Of a stretch of DNA of 64,000 nt, positions 50,844 through 62,900 are shown in pieces (position 1 is the first letter of the stretch; each line of letters starts with the position of its first letter). A model generated the notes under the pieces. That model was not told the origin of the DNA, made no database searches, and saw nothing but the letters and a program-made list of their open reading frames with translations. This DNA comes from Trochalopteron elliotii. Its lineage: Eukaryota > Chordata > Aves > Passeriformes > Leiothrichidae. The stretch spans positions 2,695,936-2,759,935 of the forward strand of contig JANPWX010000653.1 in the NCBI GenBank assembly GCA_024734555.1. The letters run 5' to 3'. The position numbers were made by a program, and so were the translations under genes.

Positions 50844-53011
50844 CATTTTGTTCAAACTATCTCAGTGCTTTGGGAGCATTATTTTTAAAGTTGGAGGTTC
50901 AAGATAGATAAGATCAGACTTCACTTATAGATTATTAGCTACTCAAGTAGGATAAAATACCAGTCTCCTAATGGTTCCTGTTTTTTTGCCAATGTTTAAT
51001 TTGGTACATTTAGAACCAGGTGTAGATCAGTTCCATGTAGGCTTGCTATGTAAGAATATTGACTGAGAGAGGGTTTCAGTGTTGGTGTTGTGGATCCCAG
51101 TTGCTCAGGTCCCTTAATTATTGAGGTGGAGGGAAGAGATTCCTGAATGGACTAGGATATAAATGGAGTTTGTACAGATTTTTGACTTGTTGTGGTTCCT
51201 TTCACTGACACCCAGCCACCCCTCAAATGGGCAAGGACTTGAGAGTTAATCACAGAGCTCTTTCTTTGTGATCACTGATTTTTAAGGACAGATAACTGTT
51301 GTCTTTCCAGAGCCATCTGGTGTGTTTGGGAAGGGTGGAAGGCAGATCCTAGTGAGCCTGATCCTGGATCTTTTTGCCATGATCTTCTCCAGTTGCTTTC
51401 TGAGACTGTGATTCATATGTCCCTGTAGTCCTGTCTGAATGCAGAATCATACTGAATGTGCATATATACTAGCTAATAAGGTGTCAGCTTTGTAAAAGGA
51501 ATCATATAGGTCCAAATCTTCACAAAAGTATATGTTTATGTGCAAACAAGTGAGTATCCTTGCCCCCATGAAAGTTGGATGCTTTGCTATAAGGCTTGCA
51601 ACAAGCTGCATTTTTGAAGATTTCCAGATCTTCTGATTATATTCCTAGTTAATCACCAGTATTAGCTTGCTCTCATGTTGTAATACATTTGCAGGTTATG
51701 CAACAGCCTTAGGGAATTGAACTACAAGTTGTAATCTTAGTTTTTACTCTTAAACATACTTGGCAATAAATCTTAAATTTATTGCAACAGTTACTGTATG
51801 TGCTGGCTTTTGTCCATGTGCTTTGTGTGGCCACTCAAAGTACTGCAGACTGATTCTGTCCTTTGAACAGCTTTTATTGAGCTCTCTCAGTTGAGGCAGA
51901 CTGTCCTTTGAGAGGTGTCCTCTCCAAGCAGCACTGGTTTGGAGCTTTTTTTACCCTGGAGAGGGACAGACCACTTGTCACATCAGTGGGGAGTTTTGGC
52001 AGATGGGACACAGTGGTTGCTGCTGGGGCTTGTGGAGATGCTTCTCACCAGGAGCAGACTTCACCATCCTGGCTCTGATCCTGGGAATGGCTTGTCCATG
52101 TATTGTGCTGCCAAGGAGGTACCTGGCAATTTGTTGTACTTGCTTTTAGAAGTGCTGTGTCCTGTTTCCTCCACTGAAAAAAGGCAAAAAATAAAGCAGT
52201 GAAGTGGAAGGAAACATCCCAGGGGCTGCTGGGTGGGCAGCACTGTTACATTTCCTTCACACTGAAATTATTGTTGTGTAATTTTCCACTGCCAAATGAA
52301 TGTTCTATTAATAATATTGATTGCTTGAAAGTTTCAAAGCCCTCAAGACTTTGTTGCAACCCATTATAGTGGCTGTATGTTTCTGTTGTGCATTTGTAGA
52401 ATTTAATTTTGACCTATGTACTACATGCTGGGAGTTCGTTTGGTTTTTGCTGCACACAGTCTGCTTCCTAGGAATGCTTTGACCTGTGCTGCAAGGCTGA
52501 GAAAACCAGCTTGCAACCCTTATTGCTGCTGCCCTTTGTAACAAGTAAGAACTCCATGAGCTCATATTTTACATGAGTTTTCTGCATTGCTACAGTCAAA
52601 TTTCTTAGTCTGACACAGTTATCAGTGAAACTTTGGAATATTTGTGCTACTGTTTGGGTAAAAACAAAACTATTATGGGCCAGGAGGGGAAGATGAATAT
52701 ATTGCTGCTATCAAGTGCATTTCTGAGAACTTAATCAGCATCAAGTGCTCAAAGCCTTGCTTCTCTGAGTTCAAGGAACCAGAATCCCTTCATTCTGTCC
52801 CTTGTCATGCTGCAGAGGCCACCAGTGTTGTGTCACATACTAAAAGCAGAATATCAATGTATACTCAGAGGTAATTTGAGGTTTGGGGGAGTTTTTGAGT
52901 GGGTAACAGCTGCAGCTTGAAACTCATCTCTGAAACAAGGTGCTTGTGGCAGCTGCTTATGATTTGTCTCCCACTCTTAACAGCAGCCTGGCATGGCAGA
53001 ATGTACTTGAC

Positions 53012-53025
53012 AAAAAAAAAAAAAA
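53012..53025 (+). repeat. A14 homopolymer
   Basis: Fourteen uninterrupted A residues occur without a retrotransposon body immediately upstream, so this is more likely a simple tract than a SINE or LINE tail. Confidence 0.85.
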
Positions 53026-53474
53026 TCTATGTGTTTAATGAGGGTGAAACTTGGCAACTATGTCCCAGAAAAGCACTGCCAGGAGTTGTGAGCCACTTTT
53101 CAGATGGCTTAATGCAGTTAATGATCAGTTGTTTCTTTCCAGATAGTAACCTCCTTTGTGTGAAATACATTGCCCCTGACATTAAAAAAATCTGCTCAGT
53201 TCTGTGAAGACAACATGTAGTGTTACATCAGCCCAAGACTGTACTTAGTCAGCAGGTTTGATTTCCAGAACATGATTAGGAGGATTGCTGCACAATAAAT
53301 ATTCTGAGTGATCCTAATTTGTGCTTCGATTTAGACTCTGTGGATCCTTTTAAATGGGCAAGGAAAAGGGAGCTGGATAAAAGTAGGCTCTTGCCTAAGC
53401 AAGGGAACAAACTAGAAAAACAGATGGTGCTAAAAATAGTTTATTACCAAGGTCTAAATATGGCTCTCTGATTT

Positions 53475-53488
53475 CCCCCCCCCCCCCC
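53475..53488 (+). repeat. C14 homopolymer
   Basis: Fourteen C residues are followed by ttataaata. On the minus strand this is a G14 run able to contribute to quadruplex structure. It is a likely site of length variation or sequencing error. Confidence 0.85.
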
Positions 53489-53590
53489 TTATAAATAATG
53501 CAGCTATAAATCCTGCTAGGTATCAATAAATACTGAATTAACTCCAAACTGCTGAGTGTTACAGAACCTTTTGGCAGCTTTCCAAGCTTC

Positions 53591-53621
53591 CAACACCCAA
53601 TGAAGGGTGTTGCCCTTCATT
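53591..53621 (+). repeat. Two overlapping, mutually exclusive perfect hairpins
   Basis: Arm caacaccc (53591-53598) pairs with gggtgttg (53605-53612) around a 6-nt loop. Arm aatgaaggg (53599-53607) pairs with cccttcatt (53613-53621) around a 5-nt loop. The two stems share ggg at 53605-53607, so a single strand can form only one at a time. Both are fully complementary. The layout resembles a structural switch, but no coding or expressed context is known here. Confidence 0.75.
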
Positions 53622-56600
53622 CACAGGATCAACATTTAATTCCTTAACAGGGGAGACCTGAAGAATTCATCCTCTTTGAATGGAAACATAGACCAGGGAG
53701 CTTGAATGAGTAGCTACAGGCTCAGGCATCCCATTGCAATGGAAGGGGAGCTGTGCTTGATGAGTTTCTGCTAGGTCGCAGCCAGGATGAATCTCCTCCT
53801 TTCTTTTCTGCAACACATGAACAATCAAAGGCTCCTTTTTTATCTATTGTTGCCATGGAGGGTGTCCATTTAAAGTTCAAATTCCAGCAGGCTTGGGAAG
53901 AAGGAAAGGAGATAGGAGTAGGCTGGGCTGGGAGATGATAGGCAAGCTTCAAAAGTGAGCTGAAGACAAGCCAGCACTTTGTCCTGTGACAGGACAGACC
54001 AGGCTGGGGGTACTTGGTTTTGAATGGATGCCTGGAAGTTTTTTGGAGCAGTGAATGAAACGCTGCTGAGGTGGCAGGCACAGAGAGCATCTGGCGTTTT
54101 GCTTTCTTTGCCTCGACAGAGTGGGTCACAATGTGAAATTAGGCCCGAAATGGCATTTAATGAAGTGAGCCCTTGTGCTGGAGGTTCCCTGTGCTCTGAC
54201 AGTGAGGGAGTGTAAGCCCTGAGGAGAGGGAAGAAAAGGAAATCTCATTAAGGATGGAGGTTTTCCCCCTCTTTTGTGAATGGATTCTGTAACAAATGTC
54301 TTACAGATACCAGAGCTGCTCATCGCTGTGTTGCTTTGCCATACCTGCAGTCAGCTCTGCATGTGTGTTTATGGTGCTTTCCTGTAAGCAATGTGCTGAG
54401 AAGAGGAGGAGGCAGCTAAATATCTGCTGCAGAGTTGCTTTTCCCTTCTTGCAAGTTCCTGTATACAATAAGTATTCATTGCTGAAAGAACTAATGAGTA
54501 CCAGACCAGCTGCATTTGACATTATGAGAAAAGAAAGGGGCCATCTATTGACTCACATGCCAGGTTTCAGCCAGCTGTGGATTTTTTTAAATTATTACTT
54601 ATCCCATCAGAAAATTGGATTATACTAAAAATTATTGGTGATGTTGTTTGGAAAACAATGATACTGAATTAAGGGCTAGGGTTCGGTGTTAAATATAGTG
54701 GACTTACAGTTAATGTGCCTAAGCTGCACCAGAGGATTTAAAGAGAGGTGAGAGCACTTTTCTCAGGTTTTACCATCTGGGTTTTGGCAGGTGGCAGGGG
54801 ATTAAGTTATTTTTTTTCCTGTGCTCCAAATTGCAGGAGATGATGTCTAGCAGAAGTGTTGAGTAGTGTTTCGTCATTGATACAGAAACTTTTCCCAGAT
54901 ATTTTGGCAAAAAATAATCGCAGTGTAATCTTCTAAAATGTATTAGAAAAAGAAGTTGTACCTCCTTGAATTGTAATTCAGGGAGAGGGTTCTTCAAATA
55001 TTCAGTATTTTTGTAATAACATGTTAATCAAATTAACAAATGAGTACATCTTTGTGGTACCTGAATGCAAGAACTTAACTTGGAAACTAGACTTTGTTGT
55101 TCCATGCTGTATCTGTTGTGAAACTTCCCTTGCTTTTTGACAGTCACTTTGACTTGATGCATCATCATCTAAAAGAGATCTTAAACCGAGTTGATTCATC
55201 TGAGGCTTTTCTCTGCAGAGAGGTTTATTAAAATCACTTGGAAAACTCTTAAATTTAAACTATCACTTGGTCTTTTGTTTGTCTTGCATTGCATTGATTG
55301 ATTCCTGCTGCATGTATGCACTGGTGCCTAGGTGTGATAAAAGCAGAACAGATATCTCAAGCCTGTGAAAATGAAATGATTGGCATTTCTCTACTTGACT
55401 TACTGATGTCAATTTTTCCATTAGGATGGAAAATATTGACTTGTTTACATGTTTTTTCAAGTACAGACAAATTAAAGACAAGTTTGTTCTGTTCTTAAGT
55501 TGCTGTTAGATGCAACTTCTAATGGAATATAGTTAATAAGGAGATGTTTTCTGCAAAAGTGATCTGGGAGGTGATGGTTTAGTGTTAAGGTGAGCTGCAA
55601 TAATCAAATAGCTCATCTGTTTCTATATTTGAAAGTACTCTTTTTTTGTTGTTGCTGTTCTGATGACATGTGCTTTGCAAGAAAACTTAAATATTAGCAG
55701 AAAAGGAATTGTAAGTAATTGAGACTTGTGATGAGTTTCCTGATTTCAGTTTTTATTATATTGGTAACCATGTGACTAAAACTCAAAAGGCCTTCATGGT
55801 ATGCTAGGAAGTTTGCAAGCTGGGGTAGAATAAACAGATCCTCATCTTTAAAACAAAGCACACGTAATAATTGAATGTACAGTTTTTTGAATGTTGCAGC
55901 TTTTTCATGCAAACTCTGGGTTTACTGCACAAAAGAGAAAAACTGAGGCCATACAGTGAGAAGTTGAGCTCAGTTTTAGTGTTACCTCAGTGTTTTAGGA
56001 ATATGAGTGTTGACTCTGCCTTACACAAGTTGTGTATGCTTTGCTTCTCCTCTGATTTGATATGATGTGTTTAAAACATGTATCACACTGAAGGATAAAG
56101 GACCCACGTATATGGTTTCCTGACTTTTAAAGAAAATATACTGAACATCAACTGCTGACATGTTGTCAGCTTTGGTATTTGAACCAATAAACAAGCTTGT
56201 CTGAATTTTATTTATCAAACAGAAGTTGTAGTACAAGTTGACTCTGTATTAAAAATATGTAGCAGTCATGTCACTTAATGTCAGGAACACTTCCTGAACC
56301 ACATGATTTCAAAAATGTTCAAATGGTCCAAAGTCAGATTCTGAGCTAGGAAAGTGCAGTCTTTGCACCATTCACCTTCAGTCTCTGGTACTAATTCTGT
56401 TCTTCTCAAACAAACACATTGTGTTCAATTTAACTTTTCCCTGGAAATAATTAGTGGTAAAGGTCCACCTACAGTTTAAATTAATGCTTTTGGAAGAATT
56501 TGCTGTTAAATTGTGGGTTTTGCATTGAGCTGAGCAAAAGATTCATAGCAGCACTTGTGCTTTGTCTGTGCACTTGCATAACAAGATGTTAGGGCTTTGT

Positions 56601-56671
56601 TTTGGACAAGTATTTCTGTAGTGGAAAATTGGTTTGAAGAAGGGGGAACTGTTCCCAAGCTGATGGGGTAG

Positions 56672-56706
56672 TTTTCCCTCTTTTTTTCCCCCCCATCCCC
56701 CCCCAG
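56672..56706 (+). other. Long polypyrimidine tract with terminal AG (acceptor-like)
   Basis: About 33 almost pure pyrimidines (T runs, then C7 and C8 separated by AT) end in AG at 56705-56706. On the minus strand the two G runs could form a quadruplex. On the plus strand the tract is a strong acceptor-like signal and is paired with a donor 82 nt downstream. Confidence 0.5.
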
Positions 56707-56788
56707 CAGAAGTGAACTTTATGGCCCAATTACAGAATCCCTTAAAATGCTAGTTATGATGGAGTTCCAGCATAACCCAATAATATAG
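56707..56788 (+). other. Exon-like segment bounded by strong splice signals (82 nt)
   Basis: It starts right after the polypyrimidine-AG tract and ends at ATAG before gtgagt (56789-56794). The size is typical of an internal exon. If spliced from the third FAM53A coding exon in phase 0, it would read Gln, Lys, stop, giving a 314-residue truncated protein. No FAM53 family sequence is encoded. It is either a cryptic or alternative exon, part of an unknown non-coding transcript, or chance. Confidence 0.25.
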
Positions 56789-59766
56789 GTGAGTCTGACA
56801 TCTGTCAGTAACTAATGAGGGTAGCATTGGAATCAGGATTTGGAGTTTACTTCTCTAATTTCTCCTAAGTTTGACCCATCATGTCAACTTAATATTGGAC
56901 CTGAGGATAAAAATAAAATGAAAAGAGAACATGCAGGAATTTTAAGAGAAGTTGCTATATGGATGTGCACTGCAGCAATTGGTGCATATGTGATTCAGTT
57001 GTTAAAGTAATTGTTTGCAGCTCATAGCAAAGTCATGAAGGAATAAGACCTTGGCTAAACTTCTCAGGAATAGAACTTCTCTATAAAAATAGATGACACA
57101 TAAATGGCAGGAAATGAAGCCAATATGGTCATGTTTTGAAGCCACAAGGGTCAAATCCTGTCCTGTGTTACTCCAGTGCATAATCAGTCAACTTAAACCT
57201 TGTTACTTGAGAGCAGAGTTTGGCACGGCAAAGCAAACTTTGAAATGTCACTTTTTATTTGGAGTTTTGTGGAAGCATAGGGACGGCATTTTCTCTTCTT
57301 GTCTAAATGTATCTAGTTAGAAACTGAGAAACTTATTTAAACTCCTGGGGTTGGAGGTAACTTTTTTGTTTATTTTGTTTCAGAGCTGATTGTAGTCTGT
57401 TAATTCCTCTGTCAGAGGAATAATACATCAGAAGGCTTTGACTACCCAGGGTGGTCTTTGTTTTTGCATCCTGAATGCTGAACACTGAGAGATGGTACTG
57501 CAAGCAATCATAGTCTTGCTAAGCAGTTTTCTTGTGCTGCTCCTTTTGTGCCTGTGTTTCTGTTCAGGGATGTGTGTATGGCTCATGTTAATGATGTGTG
57601 CGTGCCTTCTTCTTTCCCAGTCTAAAATGTGGAAAAATAGATGCATCTTTCATCTGTATTAATTAGATCTGATTTAAACTAAACGTTTGTAAAATTATTT
57701 TGTCATATTACTAAGGAAGATGGTAATACACAGTTTAAGTTGTTTCTTGCTTCTGTAGCCTGTTTTCTTTCTGAAAGGAAAGGTAATAGTTCTTGAATAG
57801 GAAAAGAGGGAATGAGTCTGGCAAAGCATGAATCACTTCTGCTGGGAGAGAGCATGTGCTTACATTGTTTCCCTCTGTGTACTTCTACTACAAAACCAGA
57901 TGTGTTTATCATCCCTGTATGCACACAAGTGGTGCAGCTGTTTGTTCATCACACTGTTGCTCATTAGTGCTGTTGGCTGATTGGATTTGCCAGACCAAAG
58001 TCTCTTGAGCTTATGCAGCTCAAGCATAGTAGAGGCCCAATTCCATATTGCCCAGCTCTTCAGTCTGTCCGTAAGGTGAATAAATTCACTATCCATAACA
58101 GAGATGTGCTTAGGGTCAAGCAGTGAGTAGGAGAATAATCTGGATGAAGGTGTGCAAAGACAGTGGTTTACCTTAAGGCAGAAGAGTTTGTGGTACTGCA
58201 GAGACCCCTGACTGCAGCTGTTGTTGAAGCAACACCAGAGCAAGAACCCATCCTCCAGGCTCTTTCCCTGCTCTTTCAGTGCCCTTTGGAATCTTTTTTT
58301 TTTTTCCTGTGGTCCTTCTTTGCCTTTGAAGAAACCTCTGTTTTAATGCATGGGTGCATTTCAGATGAACACTGCTGCTGTATCTAGGAATTGTCCTATT
58401 TGGCTTCAGCCTCCTCCTCCCTGGCCCAAGCCTTTTGTACTGGGTTATGCAGCTGAACAAAGCAATGTCACCGTGTTCCCCTTTGGCACTGTATTGATTA
58501 TTAGTCACTTCAGAAGGGTTAAATCCTCTGTGTGAGCCCCCTCTGTTGTGGCTTATGGCATAATTCATAGCATCTGTAGGTGCCTGCTGGACTGGTCCTA
58601 AGAATAGCTGAGACTTTCCCTGCTTAATTACATGCAGGTGAAATAGGTAGGCCTGATGTTTGTAGAGTGTAATTCCACATTCTTACAATAAAAGCTTGCA
58701 TGATTTATACTTAGGGAAGGTAAAAGGTTGCAGTTCACAAATCCACTGAATTAGAAAATCTAAGAGGCTAACATATTGATTAAAATCCTGTAAACTTTTA
58801 AATATGTGGTTTAATGTTGGTTTGGGCTTTATAAAGGGGAAAATTGCTATATATGTTCACCCTCTCTGTGTTAGCACTAGTGTTGAATCATAATCTTGAC
58901 TGTATTTAATTAAGTATTGTATTAACTTGCTTAGCTTTCAGTTTGTCTTTAAAAGCAAACAAAAGTTAACACCTGAGATGAATGATTCTGAACTTGTAGA
59001 AGCTGGTAAACCCCAGCACTGAGTTTCCTGCATCAAATTGCACCATTTGACCAAAATTTAATTTTTAAAGGAATAACTACAAAATTACAGCGGTGGTTTG
59101 GCTGCTTAAATTCAGCTTAAACATTTTTAGGCTGACGGAATTTTTCTTTAATCTGCTTAAATTCCTTAGTATGTTACTTAATGTTGGGACTTCACTGATT
59201 GCGTGTGCTCTAAGCAGGAGAGGGGTGAGCTGATAGCTCTGAGGGGAGCTGGGGATGCTCTCAGGTGTTCAGATCATCTTTGCAAACCACTCAAAGGAAA
59301 AGATACTTTGAGAGGATATTTAGTTTGTGACATTTACTATGGTATGTGCAGTGCCCATGATGGATGATTAAGTCTGAGTTTGGGGCAAGGGGGAGTAGGT
59401 ATTTGGGTTGAACTCAATCCATGATATTTGTAACCCCTGATGTATTTGGGATCTGCCATGCCTCCGGCTTTCCTGTTTGGATTGTGGTGTGATAGCAGTG
59501 ATGTTAATTGGGTCCTACAGGTTTCCTGGCTAGGTGAGTAGGCTGGTTTACAGCTCTGAAGGCTGCAGTGCCAGAGTTCTGAGATGCCCTCCCTATGTGA
59601 GTGCAGTGGTGTTCAGTCAGGGAACTGGACCCCGAATTCCCCTCCTGTCCCTCAGTCTTTGTGCATTTTATTTTTTTTTTTCACTTGGAGACTTTAACTG
59701 TTCCAGTGGTTTCTCTCAGTTACTTCACACAATGAGCAGTCTTGTATTGTGGCATATCTGAATATA

Positions 59767-59915
59767 ATCAGATAAGTTCAGCATTTCTAAATGCTAAATT
59801 ATGTATAGTAATACATATACAATAAATACTATAATATTATATAAATTATTATATACAGAAAATATGTATTTAGTATATATACTAAATATTTATTTAAGTA
59901 ATATTATTTTTTCTC
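59767..59915. repeat. A/T-rich low-complexity block with a 22-bp perfect palindrome
   Basis: The block is nearly pure A and T with many TATA/ATAT steps. Inside it, 59867-59888 is a perfect palindrome centred on tatata, with arms tatttagtata and tatactaaata. Such DNA melts easily and can form cruciforms, and it is prone to length variation. Confidence 0.8.
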
Positions 59916-62900
59916 AACTGATGGCACTAGAAAATAGAAAGCCAAATTAAATCACAGGTTCTTGCAGCTTATAAACAAAACTTATAAAGACACTGTGGCA
60001 AAATTTAGAATATGAGCATAAATATCTAGGCCAATAAATAGATCAACTTTCATGGTAGACTACACCAGAAAGCTGCACGCTTAAATCTAGAACAGTCTGG
60101 CTAGTGGGAGATGAAAGCCTGTTACATCATGATGCTGTTTAGCATCTGATGTGAAACGAGTTGATGGCAGTTTTCCTTCCCTTCCTGGGCACCTACATCT
60201 AAAAAATTGAAATAATCTTTGAAGATACAGCAGAGACAAAGCACTGAACAATTGTCATTTCAGGATATAGACGTATTGCTGTGTATTGCTGTCAGCTTGT
60301 ATTGATTTTTAACTGGGTCTTTGGCATTGCAAATAGAGTTTTACCTTATTTGACTGGAAGAATTGCAGCAGGAATTCTTTCTCTGCTGGAAGAGATGGTT
60401 ATTATAGTTCAGTGTCTAATTACGTGGCAGAATGTTAGAGACTGTTTGCTCTTTCTCATTCATATCCAATATTCCAGTCCTTTTCTGATTACTAGCTATA
60501 GATGATGACATAACTATTGCCTTATTAATATATAAAAGTACATGTCAAATTTCCAGGAAAACGAGGGATAACTTAGCAGAGCTAAAAAAAAAGAGAACAA
60601 CATCTTTGGTTCCCAAAGAAATTTGAACAGAAATTTGATTTTGTCCATGAAGGCGTCAGGAATTTTCTTGGGATTTGATGGTCCCCACATAATTCATAAA
60701 TAAGAATGTTTTTGTTCACTGCTTGTTTTTTAATCTGGTACAAGAAAAATAATTACAGCTCTTTTGATTTACTTCAAATGCATAACTTGAAAATCTGGAG
60801 TGGTTTTTCCAAGACACTTGAATTGTAAAATCTAATGTATTTCTACACCTTTTCATTTCTTTTTTGAACAGGGAGAGATTCTTTCCCACTTAACTTTGGG
60901 TTTTAACTTCTAGTGCATCAGCAAGCCTCAAGCACATAACATCATGGAGAATACTATATTGTTTTCCTCCTGTCAGCACCACTTTGTACCAGTGAAGCAG
61001 CATTTCTGCTTAACCTTTGCTTTCAAGAAACTTGCAGCTATCTGCAAACACTGGAGTGTTCACAAAATGCTCACTGCAGTTCAAGACAGAAAAGTCAGAG
61101 TCAAATGTTGAGATTTACTCTAGAGAAAGATTAATAGTTTGTTACATAAACACAGCATTTTTTTCTCACTATTTTTCACTTCATGCATAGTAGAAAATGC
61201 AGGGATTAGGACTGTGATGGGATATTCTTTAATCTATACAACCAGTTGACATTTCTAATCGTTCACAGTAGACACTGTACATATCTCCAACCTGATTTAT
61301 CACAGGGGAAGGTATTAATGTAAGTAACTAGGTGCATGAAGTGAAAATTCAGTTTACAGGGAGGGACACCCTTCACATCTGTGTGTGGTTGGATGTGATG
61401 TCAGCCAGGTGATGGTTTGTTCTCAGTGTCACTGAGAGCTGCTCAGCACCAGGCTTTTGTGTCAGTTCTTTTGAAGTCCTTCCTTAAGCCTCCCCTTTAG
61501 CTTCACTGAATGGAATCTCTTCAAATAACAAATTTGTACAAATGGTTTTGTTGTTGCTGAGACTCAGCTGTGACCTCTTTGGGGACAGGTTGGTGTCTGA
61601 GACACGAATGCATTGTGCTGTTTGTGGTGCTTCTGATCTGAAGTTTAACTATGAGTTACCATCAGTAAAGGCATTTTTTGAGCCAGCCTCACTAAATTAC
61701 AGGAAATGTAATTCAGAGAAGTGAAGTAAGGACCCATAAGTAAGGGAAGAACACATAAGAGTAAGGAAGCTCTCAAAGGGAGAACTGCAGCCCATCTAAA
61801 TGGCCCCGTCTCCATCAAGTGGCTAGATACAGGGAAGGAACAAAAAAACCATGTTGCCCCTTGTTTGGGTTCTGCTACTTCAGTGTTTTGCTCTTGGATT
61901 AGATGCTGATATTCCAGGAAATTCCAGAATCTCCTCATCATGAAGACCACAGCACCATCACCGTATTTCATATTACTGGTAGAAAGACTTTACAAGTTAA
62001 GAAGTGCTGTGTGCCAGTCTTAAAGCAGCATCTCTTGTGCCCTCACAGACAAAAGTCTCAGGATGGGACGGGATGCAAGCCAACCAACCAGTCTGTTTAG
62101 TTTGATGAATTTGCTCTCTTGCTGAGCCTGTGACTTGAGGGAGCAGCCCATCCCGAGGTGATAACTGGTGCTGAGCAGGCAATAGGGTGGGTTGAGGGCT
62201 CGTGGTGGTTTCAGGCTTCCTCTGCTCCTCAGTGTGTGCCAGCTGCTGCAGCTGCACCTCTTCAGAGCAGCTGGATCTTCACCCCCACTCAAAGCCGAGG
62301 GGTGGACTTGGAGGATGATGATGGGGGCATGGGGGAGAAGCATGAGAACTGCTGCTCCCATTATACACGAGGTTTTCATGCACATAAGTGTCTTATTTTT
62401 TCCCTTGACTACTGTAGCAAATGCTCTAGTTTTGTTAGTAAAACAAAAACAACCTTTTTATTGCTTCTTATATTTGGAAAGTGATGTATTACGGGTTTCT
62501 GAACTGAAGGTTTAATAAAGAGTACAGACATTAGCTTCCTTTCAAGCTGCTCTGGGCCTTTCTTGTTTGCTTTGTATGGCAAGGGTCTAGAGAGATTTCT
62601 TTTATTTCCTTCCCCACCATTGTTTTTGGTACAAAGTTGGGGGTTTTTTTCTTAATATTCAGACATTTTATCGCCTCACTTCTTTTAAAACCGAGGTTCT
62701 TTTTATTTTTTTCCTTTTTTTTTCCATCACACAAAAGAATACTTCTAGCTGATTGAGTTCTATCCATTGCCAACTGTGGACTCTTTTGTCTTGCTAGTCC
62801 AGCATCCTTTATAAAATGAGGACCATTGAGCAAGTACTCGCAGGCTCCCCACTGAGCCCAATTGTTCTTGAAAGGTGTGGTACTGTACCAGTGTAACATG

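Noticed and set aside
53722..54129. 135-codon minus-strand frame
   Set aside because: There is no family similarity and no plausible splice or promoter context; treated as chance.
58173..58568. 131-codon minus-strand frame
   Set aside because: It is basic and low in structure, with a lysine run from a T tract on the other strand and no known domain.
62293..62484. Acidic stretch (LEDDDGG) considered as the start of the FAM53A terminal exon
   Set aside because: The flanking residues do not match the expected NSKSLCSLNY lead-in, and there is no suitable acceptor in the right phase.
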